DNA of 36,325 nucleotides from UBA4636 sp045534575 (GCA_045534575.1 JAZSJZ010000002.1:1-36325); one strand, 5' to 3'; positions 22,256-30,045 are shown, counted from the first letter of the stretch. Made by a program: numbers and translations. The notes: a model not told the origin generated them from the sequence alone.

Positions 22256-23941
22256 ATGGATTACAAGAATTATATTGCTCAAAAAATTAATATTGAAGGC
22301 GTAGATGAAAAAGAGATTGAAAGTTTTATCGAAGTTCCGCCAACTAAAGAGGTGGGCGACTATGCTCTTCCTTGCTTTAGGTTTTCTAAAATTTTAAGAA
22401 AAGCCCCCGTTATGATTGCAAAAGAACTTGCCGAAAATTTTTCGTGTGATAGCGTTATATCTTCTTGCGAGGCGGTAAACGGCTACCTTAACTTTAGGCT
22501 TAATAGAGAAAACTTTTCTAAAAGCGTAATAGAAAATATTTTATTGAAAAGCGAGGCTTTCGGCTCGTCAAACGAAGGAAACGGAAAAACCGTTTGCATT
22601 GACTTTTCTTCAATCAACATTGCTAAGCCGTTCCACATTGGGCATTTATCAACCACCGTTATTGGCGCTGCGCTTTATAGAATTTTTGAATTTTTAGGCT
22701 ATAAGGTTGTTGGCATAAATCACCTGGGCGACTATGGCACGCAGTTTGGAAAACTCATTTACGCTTTTAAGCATTGGGGTAGTTTTGAAGCCGTTGAAAA
22801 GGGTGGTCTTAGTGAATTAACCCGCCTATACGTTCATTATCACGAACTTTCGGAGAAAAACCCCGAGATGGATGACGAGGCAAGGGCTTATTTTAAAGCC
22901 ATCGAAACGGGCGATAAAGAGTGCGTTGAACTTTTTGAATATTTTAAAAAAATTACGCTTAGCGAAATTGATAAAATCTATAAACTTTTAGACGTTAAGT
23001 TTGATTCATACGCTGGCGAGAGTTTTTATAACGATAAAATGCAACCTGTTATCGACGAGTTAAAAGAAAAAGGTCTTTTAGTTGAATCGGAAGGGGCAAT
23101 GGTTGTTGATTTAGAAAAATATTCAATGCCACCTTGCATAATTTTGCGTTCCGACGGCGCTTCCTTATACGCCACACGCGACCTTGCCGCTGCAACCTAT
23201 AGAAAAAACACTTACGATTTTGATAAGTGCCTATACGTTGTTGCATACCAACAAAATCTTCACTTCCAACAAATTTTTAAGGTTTTGGAACTTATGGGCA
23301 AGCCTTGGGCTAAAGATATGGTTCACGTATCTTATGGCATGGTGTCTTTAGAAGACGGGGCAATGAGCACTAGAAAGGGTAAGGTCGTTTTATTAGAAGA
23401 CGTTATTGCAAAAACCATTGAAAAGGCTCTTTCGGTTATCGATAACAAGAACCCTGACCTTGAAAACAAGGAAGAAGTTGCTAAAATGGTAGGCTCGGGC
23501 GCTGTTATTTTCGGCGCGCTTTCTAACGGAAAGATTAAAGATATTGTTTTTAGTTACGATAAGGTTTTAAACTTTGACGGCGAAACCGCGCCTTACGTGC
23601 AATATACCGTTGCTAGGTGCAACAGCGTTTTAAAACGCTCTAACCTAGATTATTCATCTTTTAATATTAGCGATTTAGAGGAAGATGAGTTTAACCTTTG
23701 CACAATACTTGAAAACTTCCCTAAAGTTGTTAAAGAATCGGCTGAAAAATATGAGCCGTCTTTCGTAACGAGATTTAGCGTAGATCTAGCCAAAGCGTTT
23801 AACAAGTTCTACTTTGATTGCAAGATTATAACCGAAAACGAAGAAAAAACTAAGTTTAGGTTAGCCCTTACCAAATCGACGCAAATCGTTTTGAAAAAAG
23901 CGTTGGCGCTTTTAGGAATTAAAACGCCAGAAAAAATGTAA
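22256..23941 (+). CDS. argS: Arginyl-tRNA synthetase
   Basis: Class I synthetase charging tRNA-Arg; two tRNA-Arg genes lie in this window. The 561 residues include an N-terminal Arg-S domain, IAKPFHIGHL (HIGH at 127-130), INHLGDYGTQFGKL, and a KMSKS-equivalent loop MSTRKGKVV, followed by a DALR-type anticodon-binding end (RCNSVLKRSN). Length and order are normal. Its upstream SD (AAGG) is modest. The dispersed motif and then mscL follow. Confidence 0.97.
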   Translation: MDYKNYIAQKINIEGVDEKEIESFIEVPPTKEVGDYALPCFRFSKILRKAPVMIAKELAENFSCDSVISSCEAVNGYLNFRLNRENFSKSVIENILLKSEAFGSSNEGNGKTVCIDFSSINIAKPFHIGHLSTTVIGAALYRIFEFLGYKVVGINHLGDYGTQFGKLIYAFKHWGSFEAVEKGGLSELTRLYVHYHELSEKNPEMDDEARAYFKAIETGDKECVELFEYFKKITLSEIDKIYKLLDVKFDSYAGESFYNDKMQPVIDELKEKGLLVESEGAMVVDLEKYSMPPCIILRSDGASLYATRDLAAATYRKNTYDFDKCLYVVAYQQNLHFQQIFKVLELMGKPWAKDMVHVSYGMVSLEDGAMSTRKGKVVLLEDVIAKTIEKALSVIDNKNPDLENKEEVAKMVGSGAVIFGALSNGKIKDIVFSYDKVLNFDGETAPYVQYTVARCNSVLKRSNLDYSSFNISDLEEDEFNLCTILENFPKVVKESAEKYEPSFVTRFSVDLAKAFNKFYFDCKIITENEEKTKFRLALTKSTQIVLKKALALLGIKTPEKM

Positions 23942-23950
23942 AAGTGAGCC

Positions 23951-23964
23951 TATAGGTCGATTAT
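23951..23964 (+). repeat. Dispersed 14-nt motif, copy 9 (TATAGGTCGATTAT)
   Basis: Identical to 13964. It lies 9 nt after the argS stop and just before the mscL promoter. Confidence 0.65.
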
Positions 23965-23974
23965 CGAAAGATTT

Positions 23975-24003
23975 TTGGCAAAGTTTAGGCTTAAAAATAA
24001 AAT
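23975..24003 (+). promoter_or_regulatory. Promoter of mscL-mscS
   Basis: TTGGCA (23975-23980) and TAAAAT (23998-24003) are 17 bp apart. The AGGAG site follows at about 24008. Confidence 0.6.
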
Positions 24004-24018
24004 TTATAGGAGAAAAAC

Positions 24019-24573
24019 ATGAAGAAATTTTTTAGCGATTTTAAAAAATTTATCACACGCGGTAACGTAATTGACCTTGCTGTCGGCGTTATCATCGGTA
24101 CTGCGTTCACTGCAATCGTTAATAGTTTAGTAAAAGACATTATTATGCCTTTCATTAACCTTTTAACAAACGGCGGAGCGGGCGAACTTTTCTTAACTTT
24201 AAGAGAACCTGTTTACGATGCAGTTGACCCAACGCTTGTTTTAGAAGAAGGCGTATTCTTAACTTACGGTAACTTCATTGAAGCAATTATCAACTTCTTG
24301 CTCATTGCTATCGTTGTGTTCTCGTTCGTTAGAATTATCAACAAAATTCAAGAACTTGCTGATATTGACAAAAATATGTGCGAAAAAGTTCAAGCAAAGA
24401 TTGATAACGACGAAGAACTTACTGCTATCGAGCAAAAGTGGCTTAATAAATATTCTAAGAAGAACCCAACAAGTTATCCTAAGAAGAAAGAACCTGAAGC
24501 ACCAAAGCCAGTTGAACTTTCTTCTACCGATAAACTCTTAACCGAAATTTTAGAAGCGTTAAAGAAAGACTAA
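24019..24573 (+). CDS. mscL: Large-conductance mechanosensitive channel
   Basis: MscL opens as a wide pore when membrane tension rises and saves the cell in osmotic downshock. It has MKKFFSDFKKFITRGNVIDLAVGVIIG at the N-terminus (written here as landmarks; the GN-DLAVGV motif is key), TM1 about 16-45, TM2 about 86-110, and a charged tail. The 184 residues are longer than the usual 130-150; the extra tail (about 130-184) is Lys/Pro rich and may form extra cytoplasmic helix. AGGAG lies 6 nt upstream. mscS follows 34 nt later and shares the promoter. Confidence 0.93.
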   Translation: MKKFFSDFKKFITRGNVIDLAVGVIIGTAFTAIVNSLVKDIIMPFINLLTNGGAGELFLTLREPVYDAVDPTLVLEEGVFLTYGNFIEAIINFLLIAIVVFSFVRIINKIQELADIDKNMCEKVQAKIDNDEELTAIEQKWLNKYSKKNPTSYPKKKEPEAPKPVELSSTDKLLTEILEALKKD

Positions 24574-24607
24574 TATAGTAAGGACTAATAGTTTATAAGG
24601 TGAAAAA

Positions 24608-25423
24608 ATGCTAGATATTTTAAACTCAATTAAGGTTTGGTTTATTGATAACGCGGGCTGGCTTGATATCGTTAGAATTCTTGCCGTTGTTATTCTTGGT
24701 TACGTTTTAATTGCTATTATCGTTAAAATTTCAAGAAGAATTGTCAACCGCTCACACTTAAAAGGTCTTGCCGGCAAATTTATTATCAACATAATTAAAG
24801 TTATTCTTTTCTTTGTTTATATAATCGCAATTATGTCTATTCTCGGCATTGACACTTCTTCCCTCGTTGCCGTTTTAGCAGCGTCATCTCTTGCAATTTC
24901 GTTAGCGCTTCAATCTACTATGACTAACTTTGCAAGCGGTATGCTTTTAGTTGGCAACAAGCCTTTCAAGGAAGGCGATTTTATTGAAGGCGCAGGCGTT
25001 TCGGGAACAGTTCTTGAAATCACGCTATCTTCAACAAAACTTAGAACGCCAGATAACAAAATCGTTACGATTCCAAACGCAAAACTTGCTGAAGATAATA
25101 TTATCAACTACAGCACTGAGGAAAAGAGAAGAGTTGATTTAACCTTTGGCGTTGCCTATGGTAGCGACGTTGAAAAAGTTAAGTTGGCAATAACTTCGGT
25201 TTTAGATGAACACAGCCTTATCCTTCACGACGAGGGCTATACTGTTAGACTTTCTTCTCAAGACGATAGCGCATTAACTTTCGTTTGCAGAAGTTGGGTA
25301 AAAAATGCAGATTATTGGGCTGTTTATTTCGACCTCAACGAAAAAATGCTTCAAAAGTTTGAAAAGGAAGGCATCGAAATTCCTTACAACAAACTCGACG
25401 TTAATATTATCAGCCAAAAGTAA
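24608..25423 (+). CDS. Small-conductance mechanosensitive channel (MscS family)
   Basis: The 271-residue protein has three membrane helices (about 18-42, 58-80, 87-110), the pore segment ASSLAISLALQSTMTNFASG, and the cytoplasmic beta domain with GDFIEGAGVSGTVLEI and TIPNAKLAEDNIINYS. This matches minimal MscS. It acts with MscL as osmotic safety valve; MscS opens first at lower tension. A terminator (25452-25489) follows. Confidence 0.92.
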   Translation: MLDILNSIKVWFIDNAGWLDIVRILAVVILGYVLIAIIVKISRRIVNRSHLKGLAGKFIINIIKVILFFVYIIAIMSILGIDTSSLVAVLAASSLAISLALQSTMTNFASGMLLVGNKPFKEGDFIEGAGVSGTVLEITLSSTKLRTPDNKIVTIPNAKLAEDNIINYSTEEKRRVDLTFGVAYGSDVEKVKLAITSVLDEHSLILHDEGYTVRLSSQDDSALTFVCRSWVKNADYWAVYFDLNEKMLQKFEKEGIEIPYNKLDVNIISQK

Positions 25424-25451
25424 TTTGGTTTTTCTTAAAAACTTAACAAAA

Positions 25452-25489
25452 AACGCGCTTTTGATAATTTTCATTGGCGCGTTATTTTT
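25452..25489 (+). terminator. Terminator after the mscL-mscS pair
   Basis: Stem AACGCGC/GCGCGTT (25452-25458 with 25477-25483), 18-nt loop, then ATTTTT. Confidence 0.65.
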
Positions 25490-25579
25490 CTGAAAAATAT
25501 TAAAAATTTTAATAATGTTGACACACATATGGCAACTATCTCGGTGTAAAATAAAGAAAAAACAAAGGAGATAACGAAA

Positions 25580-26083
25580 ATGCTTTGTAGAGAAACGTTA
25601 TTAAAGGCTGAAAAGGGCGATAGGCTTGCAATGCTTGAGGTGGCGAAATTTTACCTTGAGGTTGGGCAAAACAACGTTGCGTTTTATTATGCTTTATCGT
25701 CGGCAAAAAAGGGGTGTGGCGAGGCAATGACCATGCTTGGCAGATTTTACTATTTAGGCATTGGCACAGCCGTTAATTTTAAAAAGGCAAACAAGTGGTT
25801 CAAGAAAGCAAAGAAAAACGATAGCGTTCAAGCCCTAGTTGAGCTTGGAAACTCTAAAAGGTTAGGCTTTGGCACTAAGAAAGATAAAAAGGGCGCAATT
25901 AAACTTTTTAAAAAAGCGTCCGTTTTTGGAAGCGGCGAGGGAGATTATGAACTTGGGCTTTGCTTTTTGAACGGCGACGGCATTAAAAAGAACAAAGAAA
26001 AAGCGCGTTTTCATTTAACAAGGTCGGCAATAGCGGGCTGTTCTTTGGCAAGATTTGAACTTAATAACGACTTCTTTCATTGA
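25580..26083 (+). CDS. Sel1-like repeat protein
   Basis: The 167-residue protein consists of Sel1/TPR-like helical repeats: AMTMLGRFYYLGIGTAVNFKKANKWFKKA, then QALVELGNSKRLGFGTKKDKKGAIKLFKKAS, then GDYELGLCFLNGDGIKKNKEKA (segments shown only as landmarks; each has the LG-x-x-Y/F-G-G pattern). Such repeats are protein-protein scaffolds. It lacks a signal peptide. AAAGGAG precedes the ATG by 9 nt. A TTGACA at 25518 has no matching -10 at 17 bp. Its stop codon lies inside the nadE promoter. Confidence 0.8.
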   Translation: MLCRETLLKAEKGDRLAMLEVAKFYLEVGQNNVAFYYALSSAKKGCGEAMTMLGRFYYLGIGTAVNFKKANKWFKKAKKNDSVQALVELGNSKRLGFGTKKDKKGAIKLFKKASVFGSGEGDYELGLCFLNGDGIKKNKEKARFHLTRSAIAGCSLARFELNNDFFH

Positions 26084-26109
26084 CAAAAATCTTAATCTTA
26101 ATATATAAT
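26080..26109 (+). promoter_or_regulatory. Promoter of nadE
   Basis: TTGACA (26080-26085) and TATAAT (26104-26109) are 18 bp apart. The -35 overlaps the Sel1 stop codon. Confidence 0.75.
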
Positions 26110-26150
26110 AAGAAAGCAAGAAAAATTTAAAAGGTTCAAATGGTAAAAAG

Positions 26151-26882
26151 ATGTATAAGTTTGACGTGAAAGACGCAACCGAAAAATGCGTTTTATGGAT
26201 AAGAGAGTTTTTTGAAAAAAACGGCAAAGATTGTAATGCGGTTATTGGCATATCGGGAGGAAAAGATTCGTCAATCGTGGCGGCGCTATTGGTTGAAGCG
26301 CTCGGCAAAGATAGGGTTATTGGCGTTTTAATGCCTAACGGCGAGCAGTTCGATATCGAGTGTTCGCATATGCTTTGCGACCATTTAGGAATAAGAAAAA
26401 TCGTTGCGAACGTTAAAAACGCTATTGATGGCGTTTTAAACCTTGACCTTGGCATAGAGATTTCTTCTCAATCAAAAACCAACCTTCCGCCAAGAATTAG
26501 AATGGCTACGCTTTACTTTGTTTCGCAAAGTTTAAACGGCAGAGTTGCAAACACTTGTAATTTTAGCGAAGATTACGTTGGCTATTCCACGAGATACGGC
26601 GATAGCGTTGGCGATTTTTCGCCAATCTCGTGCTTTACCTTTACCGAAATTAAACAAATGGGGAAATATTTAAAGTTGCCTTTGAGCCTTGTTGAAAAAA
26701 CTCCAATCGACGGTTTGTGCGGAAAAACCGACGAAGATAACTTAGGTTTTTCTTACGATACGCTCGATAAATATATTCGCGAAGGCATTGAGCCTGAAAA
26801 GGAAGTGAAAGATAAAATCGACCGCCTTCACGAAATGAATAAGTTTAAACTCGAACTTATGCCTAGTTTTAAATATCAATAA
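26151..26882 (+). CDS. nadE: NH3-dependent NAD+ synthetase
   Basis: Makes NAD+ from deamido-NAD, ATP and ammonia. The 243-residue protein has the P-loop-like SGGKDSSIVAA (about 35-45), and NTCNFSEDYVGYSTRYGDSVGDFSP plus KTPIDGLCGKTDEDNLGFSYDTLD as the typical later motifs (landmarks). The glutaminase domain is absent, so it uses free ammonia. The start is odd: AAAGG is well placed for an out-of-frame ATG at 26140, which opens a 9-codon frame ending at 26169 that overlaps this start. No good SD faces 26151. Translational coupling or a poor initiation rate is possible. Confidence 0.92.
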   Translation: MYKFDVKDATEKCVLWIREFFEKNGKDCNAVIGISGGKDSSIVAALLVEALGKDRVIGVLMPNGEQFDIECSHMLCDHLGIRKIVANVKNAIDGVLNLDLGIEISSQSKTNLPPRIRMATLYFVSQSLNGRVANTCNFSEDYVGYSTRYGDSVGDFSPISCFTFTEIKQMGKYLKLPLSLVEKTPIDGLCGKTDEDNLGFSYDTLDKYIREGIEPEKEVKDKIDRLHEMNKFKLELMPSFKYQ

Positions 26883-26891
26883 AAAACAGCA

Positions 26892-26926
26892 AAAACCCCT
26901 CGATAAGTCGATTATCGAGGGGTTTT
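26892..26926 (+). terminator. Terminator after nadE (motif copy 10)
   Basis: A perfect 15-bp stem (26892-26906 with 26912-26926), loop GTCGA, ending in TTTT. It again contains GATAAGTCGATTAT (26902-26915). Confidence 0.93.
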
Positions 26927-27015
26927 GTTCACAACATATTTATTATAACATAAATTTTAATAAATTTCAATAGTTTTTCCAAAAATAAAGTTACATAAAA
27001 TTTTCAGCACAAATA

Positions 27016-27044
27016 TTGACAAAAACGGATTTATCATTTATAAT
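27016..27044 (+). promoter_or_regulatory. Perfect consensus promoter of an RNA gene
   Basis: TTGACA (27016-27021) and TATAAT (27039-27044) are exactly 17 bp apart, implying a start near 27051. The 26927-27015 stretch before it is AT-rich with nothing recognisable. Confidence 0.93.
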
Positions 27045-27116
27045 AAAATCAAGAAAAGGGGAGGAGAAACTCCAATGCACAAATAACTCAAAATAAAAGG
27101 AAATGGAGATGATACC

Positions 27117-27158
27117 ATGATTGAGTTAAAAAGAAAATTCCTTATTGAAAGAAAATAA
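27117..27158 (+). CDS. Micro-ORF, 13 residues (MIELKRKFLIERK)
   Basis: The ATG overlaps the stop of the MEMIP frame (ATGA), and GGAG lies 8 nt upstream. It is basic and amphipathic. Whether a peptide is made is unknown. Confidence 0.35.
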   Translation: MIELKRKFLIERK

Positions 27159-27176
27159 AATTCTAGGAGCAGACCA

Positions 27177-27209
27177 ATGAACACTGATTGTTTAATCCAA
27201 TCACGTTGA
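27177..27209 (+). CDS. Micro-ORF, 10 residues (MNTDCLIQSR)
   Basis: AGGAG (27165-27169) lies 7 nt before the ATG. Its stop codon is at 27207-27209, the last three bases of the 8-bp stem arm CACGTTGA, so ribosomes here would open that stem. Confidence 0.35.
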   Translation: MNTDCLIQSR

Positions 27210-27307
27210 GAAGTCGCACACAAGCGCTTAAATAAAGCGAAGAGTATTTAAAGAGTGCAAAATTCATATTCAACGTGCTTTTTAAAACTTAATAAGATAT
27301 AGATACT

Positions 27308-27340
27308 ACGGCAGTGAGAGTTCATTGCCGTTTGTTTTTT
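27308..27340 (+). terminator. Terminator of the candidate RNA gene
   Basis: A 10-bp stem ACGGCAGTGA/TCATTGCCGT (27308-27317 with 27322-27331) with one G-T pair, loop GAGT, then TTGTTTTTT. Confidence 0.88.
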
Positions 27341-27387
27341 GCTATTTTATTTTTAAAATAATAAAATATATTTTTTTTGAAAAACTC

Positions 27388-27415
27388 TTGCAAAAAATCG
27401 TAATTGTGATATACT
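27388..27415 (+). promoter_or_regulatory. Promoter of the DcrB/PsbP-like lipoprotein
   Basis: TTGCAA (27388-27393) and TATACT (27410-27415) are 16 bp apart. The start near 27422 excludes an in-frame ATG at 27417. Confidence 0.65.
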
Positions 27416-27449
27416 AATGTTAACACAAAAAACATCTAAGGAGAAAACT

Positions 27450-28037
27450 TTGAAAAAGATTTTATCTATCGTTTTAGCAATGCTTGTATGCTTGTCTTTA
27501 ACGTTTGCTCTTACTGGTTGCGATAAGGAAAATTCTTCTAGCAGTCAAGAAGTATCATCTAGCAGTCAAGAAGTGGAATATGTAATTCCTTATGGTTATA
27601 AAGAATACGTGTATTGGCAAGGTGAGCTTTCTTTTGCAATTCCTTCAATGTGGTATGCCGAAGACTCTGCTTTTGTTACTATTATTATGGGTGTAAATGG
27701 TTTATTTGGAAGCAACAACATTACCATTACCAAAGAACCTATAACAATGGAATATAAGAACTTAACTAACGAAAATTTTGCCGAAAAATTGGGCGATCCT
27801 CTTCAATCACAAGGTATTTATGCTACTAACCCTAGAGTTGAGCAAAAGAATAACGGAGCTGAAGATATTACCGTTATTCAATATGATGCAGGAAGTAACG
27901 GAGTATCATTTAAGCAATATATCTATGCCGTAAATTCTTCCATTGCAACGTATAACATTGTTATTACGTTAGAAACGAGTGACGATGAATTACTTCAAAA
28001 CGTTTATGACTCGATTAGAATTGATGAAATATCATAA
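27450..28037 (+). CDS. Lipoprotein with DcrB/PsbP-like domain
   Basis: The 195-residue protein starts at TTG 27450 (AAGGAG 7-8 nt upstream). It has signal peptide LKKILSIVLAMLVCLSL, lipobox LTGC, then a short Ser/Gln linker repeated SSSSQEV. The mature part (about 45-195) shows 'LSFAIPSMWYAED', a hydrophobic central strand, 'IQYDAGSNGVSFKQYIYAV', and an ending 'LLQNVYDSIRIDEIS', typical of the DcrB/PsbP-like lipoprotein fold. Function unknown; such proteins occur on Gram-positive surfaces. The upstream ATG 27417 lies before the predicted transcription start. Confidence 0.7.
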   Translation: MKKILSIVLAMLVCLSLTFALTGCDKENSSSSQEVSSSSQEVEYVIPYGYKEYVYWQGELSFAIPSMWYAEDSAFVTIIMGVNGLFGSNNITITKEPITMEYKNLTNENFAEKLGDPLQSQGIYATNPRVEQKNNGAEDITVIQYDAGSNGVSFKQYIYAVNSSIATYNIVITLETSDDELLQNVYDSIRIDEIS

Positions 28038-28040
28038 TAA

Positions 28041-28067
28041 AAAGCGGACTTTCGTCCGCTTTTTTTG
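28041..28067. terminator. Terminator between convergent genes
   Basis: Stem AAAGCGGAC/GTCCGCTTT (28041-28049 with 28054-28062), loop TTTC, then T5. Mainly ends the lipoprotein; a minus-strand T-run could serve the GNAT gene. Confidence 0.85.
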
Positions 28068-28092
28068 TGCAAAAAATAAATTTATAGGTTAA

Positions 28093-28614
28093 CTAAATTT
28101 TCTTATAAAAAAGAACTCTAGATAATCCGCCGTATTTTTCAAGGCGTTTAAACTCTATAAAACCACATTTTTTAAAGTTATCTAAACTCCAAGGGTTAAC
28201 GGGTGATACGGTTGTGCAAAGGTAGTTAAAGCCAACGTCTTTTGCGTAAGACGATAATTTTTCAATTAAAATTCTTTGCAAGCCGTTTCCGCGAAATTTT
28301 GGGCGAACGATAATAAGTTTAACGTTTGCAGATGAGAGCAAATCTTCAATCAAATCAACGTCTTTAGCGAGGTTTTCGCTAGTTTTTTTAGCGTCGAGCA
28401 AAATGCCAAATCCCGCAAGTTCACCCTCGTAATACGCGCCTAGAACAAGGCTCTTATCTTCAAAACAAACTGAAAACGTTTCTTTAGTGTTGCGCCTCAA
28501 AAAATCGGGGCTACCCTCGTGCGCCTCAAACGCTTCTTCTTGAATTTCTAAAAGCGTTGGAATTATGCTACTATCAAGTTTTTTAAAGGTTAATTCATTT
28601 GTGTTAATTTTCAT
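28093..28614 (-). CDS. GNAT-family N-acetyltransferase
   Basis: The 173-residue protein has the GNAT fold: the beta4 strand KLIIVRP, the acetyl-CoA loop RGNGLQRILIEKL (RxxGxG, about 106-118), and 'NPWSLDNFKKCGF' (about 140-152) as the C-terminal motif. The substrate is unknown. The start lies one base after the stop of the TIR-methyltransferase gene, and its GAGGG site is inside that gene's end, so the two are translationally coupled. That makes a shared pathway likely. Confidence 0.85.
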   Translation of the reverse strand: MKINTNELTFKKLDSSIIPTLLEIQEEAFEAHEGSPDFLRRNTKETFSVCFEDKSLVLGAYYEGELAGFGILLDAKKTSENLAKDVDLIEDLLSSANVKLIIVRPKFRGNGLQRILIEKLSSYAKDVGFNYLCTTVSPVNPWSLDNFKKCGFIEFKRLEKYGGLSRVLFYKKI

Positions 28615-28615
28615 A

Positions 28616-30016
28616 TTATACCCTCGCTACGACGATTAAGAAGCCAAAATTAACGAAAAAGTCGTTAGATAGAAAAGCCTCTTCAAGTTCGTCGAAATGC
28701 TCGTCAAGCCACTGTTTTTCGGCTTGAATTTCTTTGTTTCTCGGTTGGTTTTTTGCCGTTACCGTTATGCCGTTTTTCAAGAACTTAAAAATTGTATCGA
28801 AAAAGGCTTCTTTTTGCGAATAGTCCATACCGCTAGAGTTTAAGCCTAAACGTTCAATAGTAATATCGCGATAGCCTGAGCGTTGAAGAAGTGTGAAAAG
28901 TTCTCTTCCCGAACGGCGATAGCCCGTTGTATCGCACTTAGCAATCATATCGAAAGCCCGCTCAAAATAAAAGTTTTCGTCGGGGTAGGCAAGGTTAAGC
29001 CCGTCGTCAATATTGCGAATAAAAATAACCGCACCCCTATTGCAGATTTTTCTAAGCGTTTTCAAAAGGTGATAAGGCGATTTCAAGTGCGACATAACTG
29101 CCAAAATATTTATCCAGTCAAACTTTCTAATGCCGTTATCGTCCATAATGGCTTCAATTTCGTCAAGGAAATCTTCGGCTTCAACGTCAAGTTTATAGAA
29201 ACTAGCCTTGTCGCTTTTAAACTCTTCGTTAGCCTTTGCAACGAAACTTTCGTTAAACTCAACGCCGATAATTTTAGAAACTTCTTTTCTATCGCCAAGC
29301 CTCGTCATAAGCGCTTTGCCGTTTCCACAGCCAACGTCTAAAACGGCGAGGTTTTCTCTGCCCTCAAGATATTTTTCATAAACGGGCATATCGTAAGAAA
29401 AAAGAAGTTGTTGCTGAACGTTTAGTCTGTTGGTTTCAGACTTGTTCGTTTGGCTGAAATATTCCACCTTTTCTTCTTGGTGGATGTGAATTCTCTTTTT
29501 CTTAGATTTTTGGCGGGAGATTATATCATTTTGAATTTGCTCGTCATAATCGGTAACGCCAACCTTATCTTTTACGATAGGTAAAAGAAGTTCAACAGAA
29601 TTGAAAGAATAAACGTCAGTATATTTTATCGCGCTAATGTGCTTAATGCGGTCAATTTCTTGCTCGTTGAAAAGTTTTGCCATAGCCTCGTCATTAAACT
29701 CAAACCCCGGCGTTATAATAGGCAAAAACGAGGTAGTTGGGTTAGATAGCGCAGACTTTAGTTCTTGATAAACAACGTCGTCAGCAGTTTCACACTTTTC
29801 AAAAAAGTTCGGTGTTAAAATGAGCATCATAAGCGAAACGCCACCTGCAATTTCCTTGCAAGAAGTCATAAAATTGTCGCCATAACTTAGGCATTTTGGT
29901 GCGTAGAAAAGTTTTAACTTGCCTTTCGAGTGCGTTTGCAGTTCGTAATATATGCTAGAGGCTAAAACCGAGCCTTCGCCTCGATAGCATAAAAAAATGT
30001 TATAATCGTGAATCAT
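28616..30016 (-). CDS. TIR-domain and SAM-methyltransferase fusion protein
   Basis: The 466-residue protein joins two domains. Residues about 4-150 match a TIR_2 domain: YNIFLCYRGEG at the start, KLKLFYAPKCLSYGD, ISLMMLILTPNFF, and VVYQELKSAL, where Glu85 is placed like the catalytic Glu of NADase TIRs. A basic linker (about 168-182) follows. Residues about 200-400 are a class I methyltransferase, with VLDVGCGNG (225-233) as the SAM loop and GVEFNES as motif II. TIR-SAM-MTase fusions are unfamiliar to me; TIR domains often serve in antiphage sensing or NAD depletion. A GNAT gene is coupled 1 nt downstream. Promoter TTGTTT/TATAAT at 30074-30046. Its target is unknown. Confidence 0.8.
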   Translation of the reverse strand: MIHDYNIFLCYRGEGSVLASSIYYELQTHSKGKLKLFYAPKCLSYGDNFMTSCKEIAGGVSLMMLILTPNFFEKCETADDVVYQELKSALSNPTTSFLPIITPGFEFNDEAMAKLFNEQEIDRIKHISAIKYTDVYSFNSVELLLPIVKDKVGVTDYDEQIQNDIISRQKSKKKRIHIHQEEKVEYFSQTNKSETNRLNVQQQLLFSYDMPVYEKYLEGRENLAVLDVGCGNGKALMTRLGDRKEVSKIIGVEFNESFVAKANEEFKSDKASFYKLDVEAEDFLDEIEAIMDDNGIRKFDWINILAVMSHLKSPYHLLKTLRKICNRGAVIFIRNIDDGLNLAYPDENFYFERAFDMIAKCDTTGYRRSGRELFTLLQRSGYRDITIERLGLNSSGMDYSQKEAFFDTIFKFLKNGITVTAKNQPRNKEIQAEKQWLDEHFDELEEAFLSNDFFVNFGFLIVVARV

Positions 30017-30045
30017 AATAACCTTTTCTTAAGTTCTTTTTAAAC

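Larger units (their letters stand above)
27051..27340 (+). ncRNA. Candidate small RNA with micro-ORFs and a structured 3' part
   Basis: This is a 290-nt unit with a perfect promoter and a strong terminator but no normal-length ORF. The first part holds four tiny frames: MHK (27075-27086), MEMIP (27103-27120), MIELKRKFLIERK (27117-27158) and MNTDCLIQSR (27177-27209). Three have clear SDs: GGAGG (27060-27064), GGAG (27105-27108) and AGGAG (27165-27169). The second part folds: CACGTTGA (27202-27209) with TCAACGTG (27270-27277), inside it GCAC/GTGC and CGCTT/AAGCG hairpins. The last frame ends exactly at the 5' arm of that stem, so its translation would disturb the fold. I do not recognise an RNA family. 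Confidence 0.6.

Noticed and set aside
25518..25552. Promoter of the Sel1 gene using TTGACA at 25518
   Set aside because: The nearest -10 like sequence (TAAAAT, 25547) is 23 bp away, too far, and nothing fits at 17 bp.
27051..27300. Known riboswitch, T-box, tmRNA or 6S RNA
   Set aside because: I found no T-box sequence, no tmRNA acceptor-like ends, no long 6S-like rod with central bubble, and no familiar riboswitch core.
28883..29341. 152-residue plus-strand ORF
   Set aside because: It is antisense to the methyltransferase domain, with no ribosome site.
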